Shown piece by piece: positions 1-10,638 of a stretch of 64,000 nucleotides of DNA. The notes beneath the pieces are model-generated. The model worked only from the letters and a program-made list of their open reading frames with translations, searched no databases and was not told where the DNA came from. Each line of letters opens with the position of its first letter. Position 1 is the first letter of the stretch. The translations under genes and the position numbers were made by a program. The DNA comes from Pegea sp. RAD2-039 (lineage: Eukaryota; Chordata; Thaliacea; Salpida; Salpidae): NCBI GenBank assembly GCA_034620365.1, contig JAQGEQ010000145.1:1-64000 (forward strand), given 5' to 3'.

Positions 1-502
1 CTGTTTGTAGCGATTTGCGTAGTGAATGTGACGTCATCAAGTCTTGTGACTTGAATACTCATTCGCTTAGATATATCGATTCTCAATGTTGTCCAATCTG
101 CGGTGAGTTTATTCAAATTGTTCTCTGAAAGTGTTCAGCAAATTGCAAATTTATAGAAGAGAAAGAAACAGATGAATGTAAGCCTGTTGTGGTGAATGAA
201 GTAATCACAACTGAAGAAGGATGTGTCACTGAAACAGAAGTTGAACTTTCTGTTTGTTCTGGAGTTTGTGCTTCTACTAAAGCTTTACTTCAGTATCCAC
301 CATACATTCAAGTTAGTAGCTACATTTGTATATTAGTTTCAAAGCTTTTTAACGAATGAATCTGTTTCAGAGCAATTGTCGCTGTTGCCAACCAAATGAA
401 ACCGAACAACGAACTGTGAAAGTGGTTTGTGAAAAAGGAATAGAAAAATCTATCCAAGTTTCTGTGGCAAAATCTTGCAATTGCTTCATGTGTGGACAAT
501 AG
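1..502 (+). CDS. 3' end of a secreted protein with VWC-like and C-terminal cystine-knot (CTCK) domains (partial)
   Basis: Three exons are visible: 1-102, 139-311 and 371-502 (stop TAG 500-502). The introns are 36 and 59 nt with GT-AG ends. The first exon is Cys-rich and ends in CCPIC, as at the end of a VWC module. The next two give the Cys spacing of a CTCK domain: a CSGVC motif, a CRCC motif and a final CNCFMCGQ. This domain closes von Willebrand factor, gel-forming mucins, hemocytin and SCO-spondin, where it makes disulfide-linked dimers of secreted proteins. Seen: cysteine pattern, phases and stop. Known: CTCK dimerisation in that family. Inferred: the upstream part, outside the window, is a large extracellular multidomain protein. 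One TGACGTCA lies in the first exon and is read as DVI. The exact family member cannot be told from this end. Confidence 0.8.
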
Positions 503-1425
503 TTGCATACTCTGATTTTGGACTGACTCTTTTGATGACTGCTGAAATTTCGACTTCGATTATTATGCCTTCGACTGACCCTCTATTTTGAAAATCAATT
601 TAATTCAAATATTTCAAATTTTCCCGACTTTTAATCATTTATTTCAGAAAAATTTTGATCACTCGAAATATTTAAAAAAATTTTAAGGTAGTAATCAACA
701 TTCTAAAAATAAGAGGGTTTAGTTTATCATGTTCTATCTATGCTTATGAAAAATGTCAAAACTTATTGCTTGTATACTCTTAGAATGTAAATTAAAACTT
801 TCACTTATTTATTACTGCATCTAATCTTCTGTTATTAAAAACTCTTTAATAACTTCTTGACATTCTTCTAAAAATAAACATCGCTGCATCAACTATTTCT
901 GATTTTTAAAAGTTGTTTTAAAACATCAATTTGAAAAGTTTAATTGATGAGAGGGTTAGTAAAATATCTTTCAGATTCTGTTTGTAGCTCACAGTTAACA
1001 ACTATTAATTTATTTTACCTTTTACTAGTCGTGAAAGACTCAGCATCAGTTTAATGCAGACATAAATTCCACTTTGAGTCTTTTAATTTTTAGATTAAGC
1101 AATTTTTACTAATTTTACAGTCAGACAAATTAAAAGTTCTTTATTTTCTTCATGATACTTTCCAGCAAAAATTTGAACCTATAAAATTCTTGTTTGTTAA
1201 AAATTAAAAACTAATCGACTAAGAACATAAAAGATTAAATATATTCTGTTTGAATAAGGTTTCAGGTTATAGAGTTTAATCTACAGAATAGTGTTTAAAG
1301 GTTGTGATAAAATCATTTTTAGTAACTAATAAGTATGTTTACTTGTGAGAAATTATTCTGTATGGATAAGAAATTAATTCAAACTTTTTGGTTTCACTAT
1401 AAAAACTTGATTCTTCGTGAAAGTA
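503..1425. other. AT-rich intergenic region, nothing recognised
   Basis: This stretch is AT-rich and follows the cystine-knot gene. I see no open frame with family similarity, no tandem repeat and no TGACGTCA. The 3' UTR and polyadenylation site of the upstream gene probably lie at its start. Confidence 0.6.
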
Positions 1426-1429
1426 AAAA

Positions 1430-2890
1430 CCATGGCGGACCCAAATAAAAATTAGCAAGACCTTGCCTTCCAGTATACAAAAATTAGAGTCCATTTCTGA
1501 CAAACCAACCTCATCAAACCAGGCTTCCAATGGTAATTGCCAATCATGTAATAAAATTTACTCTGGTGAAGATCCGGCAATAGAATGTATTAAATGCCTT
1601 TCCTGGTTTCATCTCACCTGTAACGTTTTATGATATATTTGATAACAACCAGATGAAGCAAATGGGGTTTAAATGGTTCTGCTTTAAATGTAGAACCATT
1701 AACATAACATCTACCTCCTCTAATTCAAACCTATTATCCGACATTAGCAAATCTGTATCCGCTAAATTGGTCAAATTTAGATCTGAAATTGGCAACGATG
1801 TTACCAAATCAACAAAAAGATTTCTAGTTTGTCCAAATCAATGGACAAACTGGAAACAACCAACTGATTTCAAATAGTAGCAGTAGATGATGTCAGTGTG
1901 TTTGTGTATGCAGATGACATCAACCTATTATCTTGTAATCCTTTAAAACTACACACTGTACAAAACTGGTCTACAAATTGGCAGCTCAGAATCCAGCCCA
2001 CAAAGTCTGAACTTATAACTTTTTCTCGTAAACTAGCTGCAAATTCCTTGAAGCAATACTCCATCAATAGATTTATTATTCAACGAGTATCTTCGGTCCT
2101 AGCCCTTGGCATTACTCTATCATCTGACTTTAAATGGCGCAATTATGTTTCCAAAACCTTTGGAAAATCAATCAACCTTGTCTTCCTTATTATAAAGACC
2201 TTTAATTCTAAGGACCCATGCTTTTTTATCAATATTTTCAAATTGTACGTACGTCCAATTCTTGAATACAATGTCAGTGCATGATGCCATATCAAGTTAG
2301 TGATATCAAAAAAATCGAATCTGTTCAGGCAACATTTACGAGATTAGTATGTAGGAAACTTAATATTAAATACGATAGTTATAAACATCGTCTTAGCTTC
2401 TTCAATTTAGATACTTTGGAAATTCAACGGATTAAATACAACTTAATTCTTATTTTTAAAATTATCCACAATTTAATTGACATCCAGTTTGATGATTTCT
2501 TTTCTATTAGTCCTTCCTTCAAGTTATACCAACTCAGACAACACACATTACATCTTAATAAGCTCATATCACCTAGTACATTGGTCAGAGCAAATTTTTT
2601 CTCATACCGCACAATTAGTACATGGAACCAGCTGCCATCAGACATTGTCATGTCAGAATCACTCGCGTTGTTCAAAAAGAAGTTGAACCGTTATAGTATT
2701 GCCAACATTGTCATTTCTAAACTATGATTCATTTTATCTTTTTCATGTTATCAACATGTAATTGTTCATTGTTTTATGTTTTTTTTTCTATATTTCTAAC
2801 TTAGTAGATATTATTTTTGAGAATGTGTGTTAGTGAGAGGTGCTCTCTTCAGGCACCCTCCTTCGCGTTTATTGCAATAAATTAATTAAT
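1430..2890 (+). mobile_element. Non-LTR retrotransposon (CR1/Jockey-like LINE) fragment, internally deleted
   Basis: The left part (about 1,535-1,872) encodes a PHD-type zinc finger, CQSC, then CIKC, HLTC and WFCFKC, broken by one frame change near 1,625. This fits the first ORF of several CR1/Jockey-group LINEs. At about 1,872 the sequence jumps into the reverse transcriptase at its catalytic block (VFVYADD, 1,898 on). It runs through the RT C-terminal region with one further frame change near 2,281, to a stop at 2,725-2,727. The 3' UTR ends with a block containing GAGAGGTGCTC and CACCCTCC, then short TAA-rich repeats near 2,885. The same RT sequence recurs at 18.7-20.4 kb, and the same 3' tail at 18.25-18.33 kb and, inverted, at 60.43-60.52 kb. 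The RT fingers and most of the palm are missing, so this copy is dead. Confidence 0.85.
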
Positions 2891-4218
2891 TAACGACCAC
2901 GTTTTCTTTATTCATAAAACGATTTGAACATTGTTGTATTTGTTTTTGGTAGTAATAGTTCCGATTAAAATACTAAACTTACTTAAACTTACTTGTTTAA
3001 AGCTGACAGTAACACCCGAACTATTTGTCTTCAAGTCTGTGATCATCGCTTCCTGAAACCCAAAACTTCTTGGCCTCATCTGATGTTGTTAAATTCGCAC
3101 TTTTGAAATGATAAGTTTGAAGTCAAAATGCTTCAATGTAATTAGTTTTGAGAAACCACTCGGATTTCCACTTCTAATTTCTAGAAAAAAAAGCCTATGT
3201 CAAGAAACTGTTGAATACATATTCATTTTTTAGCTTTGGTGAATTTGATAATCGATTATTTAGCCTTATATGTGACTTTTTCTTGTTTGATAAAATCTTG
3301 AATAAAAGGATCTTTATTTTCTCGGTGTTTTTAAAAGTAGCTTTGTTTTTTTTTGTTTTTTTTCTTTTTGAAGCAACTTTAATTTATTTTCAGCAATTTT
3401 GCCAAAAGTTTTTTGTTCTGTAATGATCTTCGGTCTCTAAAAACTCTCTTGTATGAGATACAGATTGCCCATTTTGTCAAACTTGAAATTCCATGTTTTC
3501 AGAGCTGCAGGTTTAGAACACAAATTACAAAAGTCACAAACATTAATTTAAAGCAAACAATTTAAAGTATTTTTGAAGTATTTAGTAACCGTTCAAAAAC
3601 TGTTTTACAAATTTATGCAAAGTTGTTTTATAGTGAAAATTAGTTTGAATTAATATATTATAGTAGTGCACAGCTACAGGATGCTGTCCGTGTTGCTTTT
3701 TATCAAAGACAATATCAGGACAGGATGTAATTTACAAAAGCTACTTAAAATGTTACTCAGTCAATTAGTTACAAGTGATAATGATTTTTTAATTCTAACT
3801 GAGAAGTGATCTTACATTTTTGTTACCAACTGAAGCCGACTACAAAAGTAGTTTTCTGATTATTTGCTTTTTTTCAAACAAATTAGAATACTTTGACTGC
3901 AAAATTCTATCATTTGATCTCTTTTTAGACTTTGAAGTCTTTTAAAATTGTTGTCTTAGCTTAAAATAGTATTTTAAACTACATATCCAGCTTAATAAAT
4001 TATTTCAAAGAAAATGAAACAAATTTGTCAGAATAAAATATAAAAAAAACTATAAATTTACTGTAATTTTTTAAAGGGTGACTTATTTTATTCATTTATT
4101 TTATTCATTTATTTTATTCATTTATTTAACGCATGACTGCAAATAACAAGTTATATCGCTCTTACAGTGAACACAGAACAATATAACTGCAGAGAAATAA
4201 TTAAATGTCTTAAGTAAT
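2891..4218. other. AT-rich intergenic region with a short tandem repeat
   Basis: No gene is supported. A 70-codon frame at 3,211-3,423 is low-complexity and Phe-rich and is not credited. At 4,083-4,127 a 13-bp TTTATTTTATTCA-type unit repeats about three and a half times. There is no TGACGTCA. Confidence 0.55.
4083..4127. repeat. Short tandem repeat, 13-bp unit (about 3.5 copies)
   Basis: Consecutive near-identical units of 13 bp (TTCATTTATTTTA) can be read directly. They lie just upstream of the tRNA-Val-derived SINE. Confidence 0.8.
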
Positions 4219-4480
4219 ATCCTTCTGTGTAGTGTGGCAGTTATCACAACCGCCTAACACGCAGAAGAACCAGGGCTACAGTCCTATTCTTACATATTTG
4301 CAAAAAGGAAAAGTCAATGAGAAGAGGCGGTAGAACGCCTTGTTAGACTATTTTATGACAATAATTCTAGGAGACGCAAAAATCTGATTTTGAAACCAGA
4401 GTTGGAGCTTTATAACCAGATCGTCACTCAGTGCCGTTCTGGTAGTTCTGGTGGTAGGCAATACTAATGAAGTAGCATAG
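4219..4480 (+). mobile_element. tRNA-Val-derived SINE, degenerate
   Basis: Positions 4,220-4,293 resemble a eukaryotic tRNA-Val(AAC): TAGTGTGGCAG in the A-box position, TTATCAC in the D arm and CGCCTAACACG around the anticodon. The B-box GGCTACAGTCC is decayed, so this is not a working tRNA gene. The following body contains GGAAAAGTC, CGGTAGAACG and AGGAGACGCA. It is recognisably shared, inverted, with about 25,040-25,290, which shows a dispersed family rather than a single tRNA pseudogene. The 3' end is not clear. Confidence 0.65.
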
Positions 4481-5175
4481 AGCATAGGTAGTGTATATAG
4501 AAATAGGAATACTGCGAAGATAATTTATGCAAAGTATTATAAAGTTGGCAAGACAATAAGATAAAAATAAGTAGAGAAAACGGAGAATATTTTAATGGTT
4601 TGTATAAAAAGCGATTAACAATTTAGATAAGTTTTTTTCATTCTATAAGTGACAAGTATCTTTGAGTTTACATCTTACAAAATTTCCAATTTATGGTTTC
4701 CGCCTACATAAATCAGTTCTAACTGTTTGTTTTATCAGCAGTTTATATTTCTATATATAATTTAATTTTTTTCAAATGCATTGTTATAAAAAACCAAAGA
4801 ACTAACCTCACGTTTCAGAGCATTTCCTGCAGTAACTTGTCATCAAATAAAAGATTTTGATTTAAAAATACGTCTTATTCAAACATATCTTAAAAACAGT
4901 TTTTGCTGCAGAGATTTCTGTCAATATTAGTTACATGAAGTTTTTTCTTTACTTTTATCTCTTCTAAAAGAGTATTTGTTTTTTTATTTTATCCTTCAAT
5001 CTATAAAAATTATAATATTCTACAAAGAAAATTAAACTATTTTATATTTCATGAAACTTGTTGATTTATTTTTAGAACCAAATATTAATTATTGTAACAA
5101 CTTTATTATCTTCTATGAAATAATTTTGTAACTTTAAAAAATATATTTTATTTAACTTTAGGTGAAAATAGAATT
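4481..5175. other. AT-rich region upstream of the Kir gene
   Basis: No open frame or repeat is recognised. A pyrimidine-rich run ends in AG at 5,160-5,161, 14 nt before the Kir start codon. It could be the acceptor of a 5' UTR intron or a trans-splice site. Confidence 0.5.
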
Positions 5176-6351
5176 ATGATAGAATTAGCAGAAAGAAATT
5201 TGGTGAAAAATATTAGTAATGACCGCCAAGAAACAAGAAAATTAGAAAAGGAATTTCCAGTGAAAAAGAACGTTGGTTGTTTCCCTTACATGAGTGACAA
5301 AGATCAAAAGAAAGATGATAAGAAGCGGAAATTAGTGATACCTTCTTATAAAACCGACCAAGGGGAATTTACAGAACCTTTTATTCGATTCGTTAAAAAG
5401 AATGGAAAGTTGAATGTGAAAAAAACGTATTATGAGCAACCTTTTTCATTTTTGAGTTGGGTTGCAGATGTATTAATTAATTGTGTAGATATGAGATGGC
5501 ACAAAGTATTTCTACTGTTTAGTAGTGTGTACTGTTCAAGCTGGATCTTTTTTGCGTATATTTATTGGATTATAGACAATTATAGATGTCCCCCCAGTTT
5601 ACCAGATTGTAGTGACTCGTGTATTAGCAACTTAGATCAAAATAATCGGTTTCTTTCATCTTATCTTTTCTCTGTAGAGACACAAACGACTATTGGTTAT
5701 GGACATCGTTATCTTAATGAAAAATGTACATTGTGCATAGTTCTTTTAGGTCTTCAAGCTTTTATTAGAATCATTATTAAAAGCTTTTTAGTTGGTTTGT
5801 TATGGGCTAAATGTCTTAGAAGTAAATATAGAGCGAAAACGATTATCTTTACTCGACATGCTGTAATTTCTAGAATTAATGGTCGTCTTGCTTTGAGCTT
5901 TAGAGTAGCTGACTTACGTAAAAGAGCTTTAATCAATTCAATAATAACAGCAAAGTTTGTACAACAGCGTTATACTAAGGAAGGTGAACTAATCTTAAAT
6001 GACCAGACAACGTTAGAGCTAACACCGACAAATCTTATGTTATCTATGCCAGAAACTGTTAATCACTACATTGATGAAAACAGCCCGCTATGGACTTTAT
6101 CAAAAAAATGCTTGGAAAAAAAGCAATTTGAAATTATTGTTTTATTAGAAGGTGTTATTGAAGCTACTGGGTTAACAACTCAAATCAAAGAGTCATATAT
6201 ACCCTCAGAGATTTTATGGGGGTATATGTTTAAACAATTAGTTGATAAAAAACCTAAAAAACATTATGTTTCTGTTGATAAATTAAATGAAGTGGCAAAA
6301 GTTGACTGTCCTGTTGATAGCGCTAGTGTTTTGTACGGTGTAAGTGACTAA
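5176..6351 (+). CDS. Inward-rectifier potassium channel (Kir family)
   Basis: One exon of 391 codons. The order is that of a Kir subunit: cytoplasmic N-terminus (1-106), outer helix M1 (about 108-133), extracellular cysteines 145/149, pore helix and selectivity filter TIGYG (172-176), cysteines 184/187, inner helix M2 (about 188-213), then the cytoplasmic immunoglobulin-like domain with IDENSPLW and EGVIEATG. Known: four such subunits form a plasma-membrane K+ channel that sets resting potential and is gated by PIP2. Odd: in M2 the usual Gly hinge is Arg198 and the pore-facing rectification-control Asp/Asn is Lys202. Strong polyamine block is therefore not expected, and conduction is uncertain. 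Codon use is very AT-rich and no TGACGTCA occurs, unlike most genes here. An AG follows a pyrimidine tract 14 nt before the ATG. Confidence 0.95.
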   Translation: MIELAERNLVKNISNDRQETRKLEKEFPVKKNVGCFPYMSDKDQKKDDKKRKLVIPSYKTDQGEFTEPFIRFVKKNGKLNVKKTYYEQPFSFLSWVADVLINCVDMRWHKVFLLFSSVYCSSWIFFAYIYWIIDNYRCPPSLPDCSDSCISNLDQNNRFLSSYLFSVETQTTIGYGHRYLNEKCTLCIVLLGLQAFIRIIIKSFLVGLLWAKCLRSKYRAKTIIFTRHAVISRINGRLALSFRVADLRKRALINSIITAKFVQQRYTKEGELILNDQTTLELTPTNLMLSMPETVNHYIDENSPLWTLSKKCLEKKQFEIIVLLEGVIEATGLTTQIKESYIPSEILWGYMFKQLVDKKPKKHYVSVDKLNEVAKVDCPVDSASVLYGVSD

Positions 6352-7438
6352 CTTCTATTTTATATTCGAATTATCTTCAATCTAAATTCTTGTAAACTTT
6401 TTCAAACTTACATTTCATTTCAAATTTTATCTAATCTCTCAAACAGTTAAAAGCTTCAACTTTCATCATGATTTACTGATGGTAAGGTACATTTAGAATA
6501 TCTATGGTTTCTTGACTGAAAAAAACGTTTTGGAGAAATAATTTTTGGAAAATAATTGTTATAAATATTTACCAAATTAGTTCAATAATATCATAAATAT
6601 TGAATAAAGTCGTAATAAAATCAATTTGGGAAAAATCGAACTAATTTTTATCTAATATTAGATATAAATATAAAGATTTTGTTGATTAAGGTTTAGTAAA
6701 CTTTTATGGCATTTTTACTTGAAAAATTGACAACTTAGACCTACTTTCAAGATGATGAAATTCTTCTAGTTTTTAAAAGTTGAATTTTAGTGTTTCAAAC
6801 AGTTTATATTTAAAATTGATTACTTTTTAAATATTTATGAAATAATCACAAATTAATAAAAGGTTTTATCAATTTTATTGAAATAATATTATTTAGAACG
6901 AAGTCAACTACATATTTGAAAAAATCGATTTTTTACTTAACCAAGTTTAACTTTCTAACACTTATATGCTAGCTACCTAATTTCACTTTTTCTACTGTTC
7001 TACACTTCAAACTAGCAATATAATGATCACTAGCAGAAGAAGTAATAAATATAAGCTGAAGAAACAAGTTATCGAGGGAAAATTATTAAAAATTGGAGCA
7101 GTTGTTAAGAACACCTTTAGCTTAGGGAGCCTACTTCAGAGACTTACAAATTTTCCATAAAACTTTCAAATTTGATAAAAATTAAAACTTTGAGCTATAA
7201 TGATCTAAAACTTTCTAATAATCCGAAAAAATCATAAATAAAACTTAAAATATCTATTTAATTTGACAACAATGGCTTGAACTTGTCTAAAACAGGTGAC
7301 AAAAGACTGAAACCATAAAACCAGATGACCAGCAAAAAGGCAAAATGTTAAAAATCCAAAAAGTAAAAAAACTAAAAAATTTTAGAAATTTTTTACACAA
7401 ATATCTAATCACGATTCTTAATCACGTCATCAATGACA
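6352..7438. other. AT-rich intergenic region between convergent Kir and LSD1 genes
   Basis: The Kir gene (+) and LSD1 (-) end toward each other here. AATAAA-type signals occur (for example AATAAA near 6,603). I see no other gene or repeat. Confidence 0.5.
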
Positions 7439-10400
7439 TCACATCAGCTGACTTAGATCAGCAGGAGCTAATTTGCCGAGGAAAAAGTCTGCAATCCTTG
7501 CAGACTCACGAGCACCGCTTAGCAACGCACCATGAACAGTAGCAGGGTAGTTACGCATCGTGTGTTCCCCTAGTAACAACAGAAACCAATCACATGAACC
7601 AGTAGCAACCAGATAAGCAACTAACCGGCAAAAAACAGACGAGGTCTCCCTTTCTTCATTACATCTTTAGCTGAAGACCCAAGGTGGTCACAAGGCAGGG
7701 CCAGAAGGTCGTAGTCATGGCCAGTTGATCCCGTTGCTATGAACGAGTAGCTACCACGACTCCATGGGTCACTTTTCCATTTTGTGACCGTCGAATATTT
7801 TGGCTGTAGGACAGCAAAGATGACGTCATCACATACAAGCAATGACGTCACACTTACTTCTGGAACAGCGTCATTACCATAGATACCACGTAACACTTGT
7901 AAAGTTCGAGTTACAATCACGCGATCAGTGACACTTTCCATGACGTTAGCGGCTTTGCCCGCCGCCAAAGCAACTAAGACAGGTTCACGATAAGTGGTCC
8001 AGAAGAGAAACAACTCGCCCCTGGATGAAGTCGTGGCCCCTAAGTGGCCAAACAAGTGTTGAGAATCGTCCCAAAATGATTTTTCGAAGCATAAAACGAC
8101 CTGAAACGCACGAAGTGGTCACTTCACTATCAATGAAGCGTACCTAGCAACCTTATTGAGATTTCCGTAACCAAGACGATCAATAGCGTTTCGCTTCCAT
8201 TCCGGAAGTGGAGGGTCGAAGTGGATGAAAGATTTCTCACTGCTTCCCTGTTTCAAGACGCCGAGTGGAATCGTGCAGAGTACTGCGTCACATTCGATCA
8301 TCTGTTCGCTTTCAGCTTCATCTATTACACTCTGAACTATTACTTGACAACCTGGACAGAAAAACCGGTTGCTATGACAACCGAGAACCAAATAGTTGCC
8401 TGGTTACCATCTTCTTTGTAAGAGATCCTTTTAGCCGCTTTATTTAGTCGAATATCGAGAGAGTCGGCGTATGAGATTGGAAGAAGCGCGTAACCGTTGT
8501 TGACCGCTAGATGACTGCCGCTGAACTCATATGCATCATCCTGTAATCACCATGGTAACCTAACAATTACTCATCAACTACATCATCACCTGATTCCAGT
8601 GTGAAAGACTGAGGCCTTCAAGCGGAGTGGCGTTTGCAAACTCGAGATTAGCAAGATGCCAATCAAGAAGTTGACGATCGATACGTGACAGATAAACTTC
8701 ACTTGGTGGATTTGATTCTAATTCATCAATTTCTTGTTGTTTTGCTTCAATTTGTTCCTTGTTTTCCTCGTAATCCTATTTGATGTCACGTGATGATGAC
8801 GTCATGGCATCGATGAAGGAAATTACTTGAAGAAGTTTGTTGTAGCGACTCATCGTGACTTCTTCACTGTTGATGACGTCATCAAATGTCTTGAGCATTT
8901 CAAGTTGTCGTTGAGTGAGTTTTCGCTTCGCTTCGTATAAATCGCGAATTAGTTTCCAATGAGAACAAACTTTTGACTTTAATCGCTTTTCCTGAACTCT
9001 ATAACGCGATTATGACATCATGAAGCTACCATATAGAATAAAACTTACTTAACAACCAACTCTAGAGCATCACCTAACGACAGATTCTTCCATCTTTCCT
9101 TCTTATTCATATCTTTACTAATTCGAGCTGAAGCTTCTAACAACTGATTAAATTCATTTTCAACAACAGTGTCTTTATCTTTCGCCACCTGCAGACACAA
9201 ACACGTCATTATGACATCATCAATACACGTGACGTCATCATTACTCGTAAGCCTTCAGTGTCATAAAGAGGGCATGATTGTTTGATGGTCACTAGTTCCA
9301 TATTAAGCTGTTTACGAAGCACAGTGATTGGATTACCTCCAAGTCCAGTGACCACCATCGCCCCAAGGTCAGCTGTAAATTTTTCTTGTCGAAAAGTAGA
9401 AATTCGACCTCCAACGCGATCCTATGACGTCAAACACGATGATGATGTCACTACTATGACGTCAAAGACGATGATGTCACTACTATGACGTCAAAGACGA
9501 TGATGTCACTACTATGACGTCAAACACGATGATGTCACTACTATGACGTCAAACACGATGATGTCACTACTATGACGTCAAACACGATGATGTCACTACT
9601 ATGACGTCAAACACGATGATGATGTCACTACTATGACGTCAAACACGATGATGTCACTACTATGACGTCAAACACGATGATGTCACTACTATGACGTCAA
9701 ACACGATGATATCACTACTATGACGTCAAACACGATGATGATGTCACTACTATGACGTCAAACACGATGATGTCACTACTATGACGTCAAACACGATGAT
9801 GTCACTACTATGACGTCAAACACGATGATATCACTACTATGACGTCAAACACGATGATGATGTCACTACTATGACGTCAAACACGATGATGTCACTACTA
9901 TGACGTCAAACACGATGATGTCACTACTATGACGTCAAACACGATGATGTCACTACTATGACGTCAAACACGATGATGTCACTACTATGACGTCAAACAC
10001 GATGATGTCACTACTATGACGTCAAAGACGATGATGTCACTACTATGACGTCAAACACGATGATGTCACTACTATGACGTCATTGTCTACTTACTCTCGC
10101 TTCGATGACGGTGACTTCCATGCCAAATGAGGTCAGTTGCCTAGCAGCCGCAAGTCCAGATATTCCAGCACCAATCACGACGACCTTCACTTTTTGGATT
10201 TCTGCAATTATGACGTCATGTTAAAAGCTAGTGACGTCATTGATGTAAGCTGACGTCTGATTGGATGAACTCGTTTAAAGATGCCAAAGTTGATGTAACC
10301 ATGACGAGATAGAAAGGAATGAATCTTCATAGATAAAGAGTTAGTTGATGTTTGTTTTTTATTCTCTTTATTTAACGCCATCTTTGCAGCTTCAAAAACC

Positions 10401-10638
10401 AATTCGTTTCGTGGATTTTCAAGCCACATATCCAACTGTGATTGACATTTGATCATTTGATGACGTCATACATAAGTTTACTTACAAATTTGTTTCTGAT
10501 TTGAAAGTAGAGTTGCAGAATTTCAGGTTTTGCTGAAACAATCTCAGGAAATGCTGATTTTTCTTCAGCAGATAAGCTCTTGCTTGAAAGCCGACTTTGA
10601 AAAGCTGCTCCAGCCATTCTTGCTTCTGAAGATGCCAT
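7439..10638 (-). CDS. KDM1A: Lysine-specific histone demethylase LSD1 (KDM1A)
   Basis: Twelve exons on the minus strand: 10,638-10,496; 10,435-10,255; 10,201-10,095; 9,421-9,245; 9,188-9,049; 8,998-8,827; 8,775-8,590; 8,540-8,408; 8,351-8,152; 8,100-7,858; 7,803-7,626; 7,569-7,439. They give, in order, a SWIRM domain (AAFQSRL to [11 protein letters not shown]), the FAD-binding motif [15 protein letters not shown], the helical tower insertion, and the C-terminal oxidase half. GYGNLNKVV contains the conserved active-site Lys, and RLFFAGEHT is near the end. Known: a flavin amine oxidase that removes methyl groups from H3K4 with CoREST in the nucleus. The last exon ends in ADLSQLM. The frame is intact and no catalytic residue seems missing. 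TGACGTCA copies lie in five or more introns and one in-frame in the tower (DDVI). Intron 3 holds a minisatellite, and intron 10 (54 nt) is stop-free and in frame. Confidence 0.96.
9422..10094. repeat. 29-bp minisatellite built on TGACGTCA, inside LSD1 intron 3
   Basis: From about 9,423 to 10,080 a unit of 29 bp, TATGACGTCAAACACGATGA followed by TGTCACTAC, repeats about 22 times head to tail. A few units are 32 bp through an extra GAT, and some have AAAGACG in place of AAACACG. Every unit holds one exact TGACGTCA and one near-copy TGATGTCA. The intron itself has normal GT-AG ends (10,094 and 9,422 on the minus strand). The high identity between units points to recent expansion or homogenisation. 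Confidence 0.97.

Noticed and set aside
1898-2727. Host gene encoding a reverse-transcriptase-like protein
   Set aside because: Frame changes, a second copy at 19.5-20.4 kb and a LINE 3' tail show a dead retrotransposon.
4220-4293. Functional tRNA-Val gene
   Set aside because: The B-box and T arm are decayed and the sequence continues into a dispersed SINE body shared with 25 kb.
7345-7542. 65-codon plus-strand frame near 7.4 kb
   Set aside because: It overlaps the last exon of LSD1 on the other strand and has no support of its own.
9423-10080. CRISPR-like array of regular repeats
   Set aside because: Units are contiguous with no unique spacers, and the array sits inside a eukaryotic intron; it is a minisatellite.
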